Shown piece after piece: positions 18,901 through 25,953 of a stretch of 64,000 bases of DNA (its first letter is position 1; every line of letters starts with the position of its first letter). The DNA is from Dyadobacter psychrophilus. Its GTDB lineage: Bacteria > Bacteroidota > Bacteroidia > Cytophagales > Spirosomataceae. The stretch lies in the NCBI RefSeq assembly GCF_900167945.1, contig NZ_FUZA01000005.1, positions 124,001-188,000 of the forward strand, written 5' to 3'. The notes beneath the pieces were generated by a model. That model did not search any database. It was not told the origin of the DNA and saw nothing but the letters and a program-made list of their open reading frames with translations. The translations under genes were made by a program, and so were the position numbers.

Positions 18901-20304
18901 GCTTCGCTCGGATTTTTGCCTATGGCATTGAGCAATGGTGCAGGAGCGGAAGTGCAGCGTCCATTGGCAACGGTGGTGATCGGCGGACTCATCAGCGCAA
19001 CATTGTTAACGCTTTTTGTACTGCCGGGTTTGTATTTATTGTTTGATAAAAGGCCTAAAATCAAAGGACTTAAACCAGCCTTAACATTGCTGCTTATTTT
19101 CTTTGGCCATGCCGGGTTCTCCCAAACCACAAAAACGCCTGTTGACCTGGACACCGCCATGAAGATCGCCTTGGAAAAAAATTTACAGGTGAAAAGCGAC
19201 CGGCTGGGCGAGCAGGCAAGTGAACGCCTGCAATCCAGTTCGTATGACATCGCCAAGACCAATATCAGCGCGGATTACGGAAAAGTGAACAGCATTAACA
19301 ACGATAACCGCGTCGGGATCAGTCAAACATTCAACTTTCCAAGCGTTTATGCCAATCAGCGGAAATTTTTGGAAGCGAACTTCCTGGCTTCGAAAGCAAA
19401 TACGAAGCTTACCGAACAGGAAATCCGGGCCAATGTGCGTCAATTGTTTTACGAATACATTTCGCTCACCGAACGGAAGCGGCTGCTCATGTACGCGGAC
19501 AGCGTTTACCGGTTATTCGAAACAAAATCCAATCTCCGGTTTGAAAAAGGAGCTGCCAATGTTTTGGAAAAGACAGCCGCCGAATCGCGCCGCCAGCAGA
19601 TTACCAACCAGTTGAACCTGATTAATAATGACCTGGAAATCGCTGTAAGGCAGTTCAATTTCTTTGTGCAGGATTCGAAAACCTACGTGCCGAAAACGGA
19701 CATTACCAAAATCAATGATCCGCTGATCACATCCGACTCAGCGGCAATCCGCGAACTGCCGCTCATGGAATTGGCTCGTCATCAGCAGGATGCGGCGCAA
19801 TATCGCTGGCAAACTGAGAAATCGAAACTGTTGCCGGATTTCACGGTCGGATACAACAATCAAACGCTGATCGGTCCGCAGGTTGTTCGTGGGCAGGAGC
19901 TCACTTATGGAGCCGGCAAAAGGTTTGGCTATTTCAGCGCGGGCATCGGCATTCCATTGTTTTTCAAAGCACAAAATGCACGCGTGGAAGCTGCGAAGCT
20001 GGATTGGGAAAGGAACCGGAAGCAGTCCGATCTGATCGGCTTAAAACTTCAAAATGACCTGGATAATGCGGGTCAGCAAATCACAAAATACCGGCAGAGC
20101 CTGCAATATTATGAAGGCCAGGGACTGAAAAACGCCGACGTCATCATTACCACCGCCGACCAGCAATTTCAGGAAGGCGACATTGATTTTTTGCAATGGG
20201 CCATCGTCGCCGACCAGGCGATCACGATTAAAAATGAGTATATCAATGCGTTGAACAGCTACAATCTGGCCGTCATCGAATGGTTGAAACTGAACAATTT
20301 ATAA
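15943..20304 (+). CDS. CusA/CzcA-type heavy-metal RND pump fused to a TolC-like outer-membrane domain
   Basis: A 1453-residue fusion. Residues 1 to about 1040 are a full heavy-metal RND transporter: the N-terminal LPIDAVPDITNNQVQV motif, two periplasmic loops, and the TM4 proton-relay motif D399-FGLIVD405-GAVIIVE. A DFG...DGAV form is typical of divalent-cation (Co/Zn/Cd, Ni) pumps, whereas Cu/Ag pumps have GAMVDAAIVMIE, so divalent metals are more likely. After the last RND helix comes a basic then hydrophobic stretch (KGLKPALTLLLIFFGHAGFSQ, about 1041-1061), followed by an outer-membrane efflux domain beginning VDLDTAMKIALEKNLQVKSD and running to the end. Related fusions are known in Bacteroidota. 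The adaptor gene follows 9 bases downstream. Confidence 0.93.
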   Translation: MLNRIIRFSVKNKLVIGIFMLLWVIYGAYEVTRLPIDAVPDITNNQVQVITTAPSLGAEDVERLITFPIEQAISNIPGLKESRSMSRFGLSLISIVFDDESDVYWTRQQVTERLSQVEITEDANTPQLAPATTGLGEIYQYVLKPKDGFEKKYSLADLRTTQDWIVRRQLLGTPGVADVSTFGGDLKQYEVAVIPANLKALNLSISDVFTALSRNNQNTGGAYIEKGPTVMYIRSVGLAGSMDDIRKIVVKNTGNGTPVLISHVAEVRLGSAIRYGALTMAGKGELSGGIVMMLKGGNSSEVIKNVKLRVAEIQKTLPEGMEIEPFLDRTKMVNNAIGTVEHNLLEGALIVVLILVLFLGNLRAGLIVASVIPLSMLFAITMMNLFGVSGNLMSLGALDFGLIVDGAVIIVEAILHHMHFSKKYLSIERVSQAEMDEEVTGSASRMMNAAVFGQIIILIVYLPILSLSGIEGKMFKPMAQTVAFAVMGAFILSLTYIPMISALLISKKIVHKPNFSDRIMTHLENGYARLLSGALRIRKTLVISAFALFGFAVFLFMQMGGEFIPQLEEGDFATETRLLVGTNLSTTIDAFKVISEKLKADYPEVEKIVSRIGSAEIPTDPMPIEGGDMIIVLKDKSEWKSAKTFPDLASKMAATAQEVMPGVTTGFQYPVQMRFNELMTGAKQDVVCKIFGEDLDKLAAYAEQLGSISKTVDGTADWYIEKVTGMPQVVIEFNRDEIAKYGMNIDDVNRTINAAFAGAAAGQIYEGEKKFDLVVRVGNEGRRNINDVQNLLITTPGGIQIPLYQVASIQEVEGPNQIQRENTRRRIIVGFNVRGRDVQSIVEELQGKVDAKMKFEAGYSITYGGAFENLQQAKARLVIAVPIALLLIFIMLYFAFSSVKDGLLIYTAIPLSAIGGVFGLALRGMPFSISAGVGFIALFGVAVLNGIVLLSEFNRIRKEGVIDDAWQVVMTGTRNRLRPVLMTAAVASLGFLPMALSNGAGAEVQRPLATVVIGGLISATLLTLFVLPGLYLLFDKRPKIKGLKPALTLLLIFFGHAGFSQTTKTPVDLDTAMKIALEKNLQVKSDRLGEQASERLQSSSYDIAKTNISADYGKVNSINNDNRVGISQTFNFPSVYANQRKFLEANFLASKANTKLTEQEIRANVRQLFYEYISLTERKRLLMYADSVYRLFETKSNLRFEKGAANVLEKTAAESRRQQITNQLNLINNDLEIAVRQFNFFVQDSKTYVPKTDITKINDPLITSDSAAIRELPLMELARHQQDAAQYRWQTEKSKLLPDFTVGYNNQTLIGPQVVRGQELTYGAGKRFGYFSAGIGIPLFFKAQNARVEAAKLDWERNRKQSDLIGLKLQNDLDNAGQQITKYRQSLQYYEGQGLKNADVIITTADQQFQEGDIDFLQWAIVADQAITIKNEYINALNSYNLAVIEWLKLNNL

Positions 20305-20313
20305 GAAATTCAA

Positions 20314-21465
20314 ATGAAAAATCACATCGTTATCTGTTTGAGCCTGCTGCTGATACTTTCCTGCACAGATGAAAAATCACAGGAATCGGACCAGCCTGCA
20401 AGCGCCGCCCAGGATTCCATTCAGACGGAACAAATCGTGTCCATCAGCGACGCACAGCAAAAAAGCGTTGGCATAGAGGTGGGCATGCCCGCATTTGAAA
20501 ATATCAGCGGCGTGCTGTCGCTGCAAGGGAAAATCGACGTGCCGCCCCAAAGCACCATAAGTCTTAGTTTTCCTTTGGGTGGTTATTTGAAATCCACTAA
20601 AATGCTCCCCGGCATGCACGTGCGCAAGGGCGAAGTGCTGGCCGAATTGGAGGATATGCAGTTTATCCAGCTTCAACAGGATTATCTCACAGCCAAGGAA
20701 AAGTTACTCCTGGCCGAATCCGAATTCAACCGCCAGCGTGACCTGAATGCCAGCAAAGCCAGCAGCGACCGGGTTTTTCAACAGGCCCGGGCCGAAATGG
20801 AAACCCAGCGCATTCTCGCCAGTGCATTAGGACAAAAACTGGAAGTAATCGGCATTGATCCCGCCAAACTCAAAGCGGATAAGATATCCAAAAGTGTGTC
20901 CATAGTTTCGCCTATAAATGGTTTTGTATCCAAAGTCAATGTCAATGTGGGCAAATACACCGCGCCTACGGACATGCTTTTCGAACTCGTGAATCCCAGT
21001 GACATTCATCTGGTTCTGAATGTGTTTGAAAAAGATCTCGGCGCATTATCGGTAGGCCAGCGCGTGACCGCTTTTACAAACGGTGATCCAACTAAAAAAT
21101 TCCAGGCCGAAATTATCCTGATCACAAAAAGCCTCGACCAGGACCGGATGGCGGAAGTGCATTGTCATTTTGAAAAATACAATGCTGCGCTGGTTCCGGG
21201 CATGTTTATGAATGGTGAGGTTTCGGTCAGCAACAAGAGAGCGCTCACTGTTCCCGAGGACGCACTAGTGCGTTGGGAAAACAAATTTTACGTTTTCACC
21301 GACAACGGAAGCGGCAATTTCGAAATGATACACGTTAAGCCTGGCGTCGTCAACCACGGCAAGCAGCAGATAGAGGCGAACGGCATCGACGACAGCACCA
21401 AACTGGTGGTGAAAAATGCTTATGCACTCCTTATGAAGATTAAAAACACGGAAAAGGACGGGTAA
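20314..21465 (+). CDS. Efflux RND periplasmic adaptor (CusB/HlyD family) lipoprotein
   Basis: A 383-residue membrane fusion protein joining the RND pump to its outer-membrane channel. A lipobox (LILSC, Cys17) anchors it. A barrel-sandwich half-motif (STISLSFPLGGYLKSTKMLPGMHVRKGEVLAELED) is followed by an alpha-hairpin of two long helices (LQQDYLTAKEKLLLAESEFNRQ and the ARAEMETQ helix), the second lipoyl half (VSPINGFVSKVNVNVGKYT), a beta-barrel (DIHLVLNVFEKDLGALSVGQ) and a membrane-proximal domain (LTVPEDALVRWENKFYVF). It lacks the Met-rich N-terminal metal site of E. coli CusB, in line with non-copper substrates. It sits 9 bases behind the pump gene in an obvious operon. Confidence 0.92.
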   Translation: MKNHIVICLSLLLILSCTDEKSQESDQPASAAQDSIQTEQIVSISDAQQKSVGIEVGMPAFENISGVLSLQGKIDVPPQSTISLSFPLGGYLKSTKMLPGMHVRKGEVLAELEDMQFIQLQQDYLTAKEKLLLAESEFNRQRDLNASKASSDRVFQQARAEMETQRILASALGQKLEVIGIDPAKLKADKISKSVSIVSPINGFVSKVNVNVGKYTAPTDMLFELVNPSDIHLVLNVFEKDLGALSVGQRVTAFTNGDPTKKFQAEIILITKSLDQDRMAEVHCHFEKYNAALVPGMFMNGEVSVSNKRALTVPEDALVRWENKFYVFTDNGSGNFEMIHVKPGVVNHGKQQIEANGIDDSTKLVVKNAYALLMKIKNTEKDG

Positions 21466-21567
21466 GGAGTTTGCTTTCCTGCCCATTTCTTCTGAATATT
21501 CGTTGACGGGATAATGCGTTGCACTGTTCCGTCAATGGTAAAGTTTTAAGCAAAATAGTCGCAGATA

Positions 21568-22233
21568 ATGAGAGTGTTTGTAGTGGGTTCGGGTAAGTTG
21601 GCAAATGCAATGCTTTCAGCCAAAGCAACATTTCAAAGCTGCGAGCTCATTCCCTGGGAAAGCGCATTTCAGCATTTGACGGAACGGGGCATGATCCTGC
21701 ATTGCGGTTCGGGGCGACAGATTGCTGAATGTATAACGTTCTGCCAGCGAACCGGTTCCGCCTTTATAGAGCTTTCAACCGGACTGGAGACCGAGCATTT
21801 TACGCCAGATTTTCCACTCATTATTTGTCCGAACACTTCCATGTTGATGCTCAAAACCATGGTCATGCTGGGGCAGTTTGGGAAACATTTTAAAGATTAC
21901 CAAATTTCAATCACCGAGTCGCACCAATCGGCCAAGCAGACCGAGCCGGGGACTGCATATAACCTTGCTCATTCGCTTGGGTATCCTGTTGAGCAGATTA
22001 TTTCTGTCAGAGATAAGGAAACGCAGTCAGTTGAAATGGGCATTCCTGACGATTTTCTGGAAAAGCACGCCTATCATAAAATCGTCATTCGGGATGGAAA
22101 TGATGCACTCACCATTGAAACAAAAGTGCTCGGACATGCGTCCTATGCCGATGGCGTAAGGCAAATTATTGATTTGGTTTCAAATCAAACTCTCGAAAAC
22201 AGGCGGTATAATGTCCTGGAATTAATGCAATAG
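21568..22233 (+). CDS. Short dihydrodipicolinate reductase-like oxidoreductase
   Basis: A 221-residue protein resembling DapB. The N-terminus MRVFVVGSGKLANAM is a Rossmann G-x-G-x-x-A motif. A truncated nucleotide domain follows (ILHCGSGRQIAEC, FIELSTGLE), then a DapB C-terminal-like domain: the catalytic-site counterpart SHQSAKQTEPGTAYN, with His119, Lys123 and PGTA at 127-130. True DapB proteins are about 240-270 residues and usually carry the fuller E-x-H-H-x-x-K-x-D-x-P-S-G-T-A motif. It may therefore be a divergent imine reductase rather than the lysine-pathway enzyme. It lies 102 bases after the efflux operon and 13 before a small membrane protein gene. Confidence 0.7.
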   Translation: MRVFVVGSGKLANAMLSAKATFQSCELIPWESAFQHLTERGMILHCGSGRQIAECITFCQRTGSAFIELSTGLETEHFTPDFPLIICPNTSMLMLKTMVMLGQFGKHFKDYQISITESHQSAKQTEPGTAYNLAHSLGYPVEQIISVRDKETQSVEMGIPDDFLEKHAYHKIVIRDGNDALTIETKVLGHASYADGVRQIIDLVSNQTLENRRYNVLELMQ

Positions 22234-22246
22234 CCGACAATAGCAA

Positions 22247-22600
22247 ATGAATACGAACGCTTCCTTTTTTGATAAAAAGCTGATTGTTAACTCCATTATT
22301 GTGCTCTTTGCCAGTGCACTCGTCGTTTACGTGATCAAAGGGGCCGAAAGCATTCATTTGCCTTACATTGCTGCCGTGCTTTCTGCGATTGTTCTGGGTT
22401 TTATAGAGCCACGTAAGGGTTGGTTTCTGGCATTATTACAATGTATCCTGATTTTAACAGGCTACTTTTTATTCACCGATTTGCCCGAAAACACCGCAGG
22501 GCAGGAACTTGAAAATTTCAGCCTGTACGGTTCGCTGATCCTCACGTTCGTCGCCAGTTTTTTAGGAGGTTTTATAAAGAGAGCATTGAATACCAAATGA
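22247..22600 (+). CDS. Small integral membrane protein, unknown function
   Basis: A 117-residue protein with four hydrophobic segments: about residues 14-30 (NSIIVLFASALVVYVI), 38-52 (LPYIAAVLSAIVLGF), 58-77 (GWFLALLQCILILTGYFLF) and 92-110 (LYGSLILTFVASFLGGFI). The tail is basic (KRALNTK). No conserved motif is recognised. It starts 13 bases after the DapB-like gene, suggesting co-transcription, and ends 10 bases from the convergent esterase gene. Confidence 0.65.
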   Translation: MNTNASFFDKKLIVNSIIVLFASALVVYVIKGAESIHLPYIAAVLSAIVLGFIEPRKGWFLALLQCILILTGYFLFTDLPENTAGQELENFSLYGSLILTFVASFLGGFIKRALNTK

Positions 22601-22610
22601 TTGACCCGGT

Positions 22611-23936
22611 TTATAGGTATTTTTTCATGTACGTAATGATGTGCGTCCAGTCGCCTGGCAGCACGCTATGGCCACCGTCGTGCATGAAATACCCAAGTTC
22701 GTTCAGAAGCAACGAAGTGTCACCGGCAGCTGGCATAACCGTCGTTTCGGGGCCTTTTTCTTTGAATAGCTTATACACCGGAGCCGCCGCCACGGCAGAC
22801 AAGAACTCTCCTTTCGGATCCGACCAGTAGTCCGTGCTGCCCGTTTGTAAAAGCAAAGGTCTGGGTGCTATTAATGACACAAGCATGTGTCCGTCAACGG
22901 GTAAGCTGCTTACATTAGCGGCATAATCGTGATATTTAGGTGCAAATTGATATAAATAACGGCTCGGGTCGGAAATGTGCTGGATCGTTTCGCCATAATG
23001 CCGCCTGCTCAGCGCCGCACCGCCTTCGCCGGAAATGCTGGCGATAATGACTTTATAGCGTGGATCGTGCGCACCTGCCCAAAGCACCGTTTTTCCTAAG
23101 CGCGAAGCGCCTTGTAATGCAACACGCTTGCTGTCAATGGATCTGTCGGTTTCAAAATAATCCATGGCACGGCTCAATCCCCAGCCCCAGGCTGCAATAG
23201 CGCCCCACTCGACGGGAGCGGTTTCTGTTTGTCCCGGTTTTAAATAAAGACTGCGGATCCCATGCTTGATGCCGTCTTTAAAATCCGGCTCGATATCACC
23301 ATAATACACTGTAGCGAACCCGAAACCTGCATCGATGAATTGCTCTATATTCATTTTTCCAAATGCCGTAGGCTTATCCGCTTTTACACGCTGGCCTTCC
23401 TTATTCCAAACATTGCCGACCATTAGTCCCGGATCATCAATGAGTTGATTATAAGCAATAAACGAAATGTTCATCAGCAAGGGAACGGGTTTGCCAGCGG
23501 CGGCAGGAACGTAAATGACCAGGTTCATTTTATGGTCTGCCGTATCCTTGGTAAAATAAACCGTAACCTGTTTGCGTGTCGCTTTGCCATTGAATGCAGG
23601 CGTTCCTTTATCAAAAACATTGAAATGCATATCCGCCGGGCGACCCGGCATTTTGCCAAACTGCGATTCTTCAAACAGCCTTACAATTTCTGGTCGGCGT
23701 TTTTTCATCCACACTTCCGCACTGGTCACTTTTTGTCCGTCATTGGTTTTCAACGGGTCGGGGAGGGTGTAGGTGCCCACCGAATCCTCGGAGTAATTGA
23801 CAGGAAAACCAGCCACCATTGTTGGGCGGTTAGCTGCTTGCTGTTGCGCGGTTGCCAAGTAACTAACGGACAGTAAGCAGCAAGTCATCCACTTTCCGGC
23901 AAAAGCGCGGATCGGCGATCTTTTAAATTTTTGCAT
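22611..23936 (-). CDS. CE15-like alpha/beta-hydrolase (glucuronoyl esterase type)
   Basis: A 441-residue secreted esterase. The ATG at 23936 begins the signal peptide (MQKFKRSPIRAF...SYLATAQ); ATGs further upstream only lengthen the n-region. The nucleophile elbow is GASRLGKTVLWAGA with Ser278, matching the G-x-S-R-x-G-K motif of CE15. The following SGEGGAALSRRHYGET motif is typical of bacterial members, and the C-terminal MHDGGHSVLPGDW supplies the catalytic His. CE15 enzymes cleave esters of 4-O-methyl-glucuronic acid in lignin-carbohydrate complexes; related bacterial enzymes may de-esterify pectic uronates, which would suit this region. The gene is divergent from the ECF sigma gene, with about 100 bases between. 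Confidence 0.85.
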   Translation of the reverse strand: MQKFKRSPIRAFAGKWMTCCLLSVSYLATAQQQAANRPTMVAGFPVNYSEDSVGTYTLPDPLKTNDGQKVTSAEVWMKKRRPEIVRLFEESQFGKMPGRPADMHFNVFDKGTPAFNGKATRKQVTVYFTKDTADHKMNLVIYVPAAAGKPVPLLMNISFIAYNQLIDDPGLMVGNVWNKEGQRVKADKPTAFGKMNIEQFIDAGFGFATVYYGDIEPDFKDGIKHGIRSLYLKPGQTETAPVEWGAIAAWGWGLSRAMDYFETDRSIDSKRVALQGASRLGKTVLWAGAHDPRYKVIIASISGEGGAALSRRHYGETIQHISDPSRYLYQFAPKYHDYAANVSSLPVDGHMLVSLIAPRPLLLQTGSTDYWSDPKGEFLSAVAAAPVYKLFKEKGPETTVMPAAGDTSLLLNELGYFMHDGGHSVLPGDWTHIITYMKKYL

Positions 23937-24038
23937 AGAACTAAATTTTACCATTTTTAACATTATATAAGTAGCAACGGGTGCTTTTGCGGTAATGTAG
24001 CTTGGATATTTTTACATTCAATAATCCTGAAAAAAGCG

Positions 24039-24620
24039 GTGACACACGTGTACAGCACTTATTCCGAAGAAACATTGATGAAGCTGATTTGTCAGTGTGA
24101 CGAAGAACTGGCGTTTCGCGAGTTATACAGGCGTCACGCGCGGCTGCTTGTTCATATTGCTATAAGGAAGACGGGCCTCAAATCTATCGCCGAAGATCTG
24201 GTTCAGGAGACTTTTGTGAAATTCTGGCTCGGCAGGAACAAGTTTGACATTCAAAAAAACATCCAGGCTTACCTGAATGGGATGCTGAAAAACAACATCA
24301 TAAATTATTTCCATCAAGAGCAGAAAAAAAGGACGACCACATTCCTGGATGAAGAAGAAGTGCTTGATAATGACACCAGTGAATATCTGGAATTCAATAA
24401 TCTTCATGAATTTTACGAGCAGTCCCTGCTCAAACTTCCGCAGAAATGCCGAGAAGTTTTTATCCTGAGCCGTAAAGGCTATTCCCTCAAAGAGATTGCG
24501 GCTTCAATGGAAATTTCTGAGAAGACCGTGGAAGCGCACATCAGCAAAGCATTGAAAATCCTCCGTGTAGAGATGAAGGATTATATTGCCTTTGCAGTGC
24601 TCTGTCTCCCATTAATTTGA
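24039..24620 (+). CDS. ECF sigma-70 factor, Bacteroidota PUL type
   Basis: A 193-residue extracytoplasmic-function sigma factor. Region 2 is the segment AFRELYRRHARLLVHIAIRK...AEDLVQETFVKFW, and region 4 is LPQKCREVFILSRKGYSLKEIAASMEISEKTVEAHISKALK with its helix-turn-helix. The start is uncertain: GTG at 24039, GTG at 24048 or ATG at 24078 all keep region 2 intact. It is followed by a FecR anti-sigma factor and a SusC with an STN domain, the standard trans-envelope signalling trio. When the transporter senses ligand, the anti-sigma factor releases this sigma to transcribe the PUL. The short C-terminal tail (YIAFAVLCLPLI) is hydrophobic. Confidence 0.92.
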   Translation: MTHVYSTYSEETLMKLICQCDEELAFRELYRRHARLLVHIAIRKTGLKSIAEDLVQETFVKFWLGRNKFDIQKNIQAYLNGMLKNNIINYFHQEQKKRTTTFLDEEEVLDNDTSEYLEFNNLHEFYEQSLLKLPQKCREVFILSRKGYSLKEIAASMEISEKTVEAHISKALKILRVEMKDYIAFAVLCLPLI

Positions 24621-24726
24621 CTTATCCTATTTTTTAAAAAAAAATTTACATTCTGACTAAGGGTTGCGCAGGCATTTCATAGACTGTACTATTGAAACCT
24701 ATTAATAAGTGTAAAACTTACACCTA

Positions 24727-25713
24727 ATGAAGCACCCTAAACCTTCATCCGAAATTTTAAGAAAATACCTGACCGGCGCATGCAGCGAGGCGGAAAGTCA
24801 GGAAGTGAACGATTGGTATCAAAGCCTCGACGCGGAACACCCCGAGCTCTGGACCGGCGCAGAAGAGGAAAACCTGTACAACCGTATCCAGGTACGCATC
24901 GCGGAACAGGAAAAATCGCATTTGCAGCCAGCACCGGTGGCAACTTTCTGGACATATGCGCTACGCATTGCTGCGGTGTTATGTATAGGCCTGGGCATTA
25001 GCTATTACTTTTATTCTGATCCGGCTAAACCTGTTTCAGTTACAAAAGCGCATGTTTCTAATTGGGTGAGTTTTGAAAATCAGGAAAAAAAAGTAAACCG
25101 CTATACACTGCCCGACAGCACGACGGTTTGGCTGAGTCCGGGCGCAACATTGTCCTATGCCAGGGATTTTGAGAAGCGGCAGGTGCGTTTTTCGGGTGAA
25201 GGTTTTTTTGATGTGAAGCCTGACAAGCTGCATCCGTTCGAGATTCTTTCCGGCGATATGAAGACCAGGGTGTTGGGAACCAGTTTTAATGTACGCGCTA
25301 ATGCCGGCGAAGCAACTTGCCAGGTGACGGTGGTAACGGGTGTCGTCGAGGTGGAATCGGTGAAGGAAAAAAGGCCTGTGGTCCTGCGGCCGAAACAACA
25401 AGTGGTTTTTGCCAAAAACAGCAATGCTTTGACGGTGCAAACATTATCGGAAAATCGCGGGACGAAGGAAATCTGGCAAAGCGTTTCCCTGGTTTTCGAC
25501 GAAGTGCCCATGGATGAGGTGGCCGAACGTCTAGGAAAGATATTTAAGGTCAGCATTGATTTCAAAGATCCGCAGATTAAGAAGTGCCGGCTGAAAGTGG
25601 ACTTCAACAATCAGCGGCTCCCCGAAATCCTGGACATGATCGATGCATTATTGGGAACAACTTATCAGATTGAAGGAGATAAAATCACGTTTGGCGGCGA
25701 AGGTTGCCATTAG
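24727..25713 (+). CDS. FecR-type anti-sigma factor
   Basis: A 328-residue single-pass inner-membrane protein. The cytoplasmic N-terminal domain (about 1-70) begins ILRKYLTGACSEAESQEVNDWYQ, the usual sigma-binding segment. A transmembrane helix lies at about 72-96. The periplasmic FecR domain (about 105-215) has the hallmark YTLPDSTTVWLSPGATLSYARDF and TRVLGTSFNVRANAGE. The C-terminal DUF4974-like region (VFDEVPMDEVAERLGKIFKVSIDF) contacts the STN domain of the transporter. It stands 106 bases after the sigma gene; its partner is the SusC at 25954. Confidence 0.93.
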   Translation: MKHPKPSSEILRKYLTGACSEAESQEVNDWYQSLDAEHPELWTGAEEENLYNRIQVRIAEQEKSHLQPAPVATFWTYALRIAAVLCIGLGISYYFYSDPAKPVSVTKAHVSNWVSFENQEKKVNRYTLPDSTTVWLSPGATLSYARDFEKRQVRFSGEGFFDVKPDKLHPFEILSGDMKTRVLGTSFNVRANAGEATCQVTVVTGVVEVESVKEKRPVVLRPKQQVVFAKNSNALTVQTLSENRGTKEIWQSVSLVFDEVPMDEVAERLGKIFKVSIDFKDPQIKKCRLKVDFNNQRLPEILDMIDALLGTTYQIEGDKITFGGEGCH

Positions 25714-25820
25714 AACAATATTGCCGACTTGCTTGATGAACTACATTATTTTAACCATAACCGGAATATCCGATGATCACCTGAAAGCCATCCCTACCAA
25801 CAGCTTTTAGTCAGAAAACA

Positions 25821-25848
25821 GATCAGGAGTGGTGCAACACCCCTGATC
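25821..25848 (+). other. Hairpin in the leader upstream of SusC 2
   Basis: GATCAGG (25821-25827) pairs with CCTGATC (25842-25848), and GGTG (25831-25834) with CACC (25838-25841) around CAA, leaving a 3-base bulge. There is no following T-run. It lies between the anti-sigma stop and the SusC start within a 240-base gap and could be a leader element or an inefficient terminator. Confidence 0.45.
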
Positions 25849-25953
25849 CGAACTGATTAAGAAGTATCCCAGAACATGCGGTTCATTAACTCGCCCGGAG
25901 GCAGTTAAGCAGGATAGTTATTGCTAACATTTTAACCAATTCAATGTAAACTT

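Noticed and set aside
22597..22830. A short plus-strand ORF following the small membrane protein
   Set aside because: It is antisense to the C-terminal end of the CE15-like esterase, including its catalytic His region.
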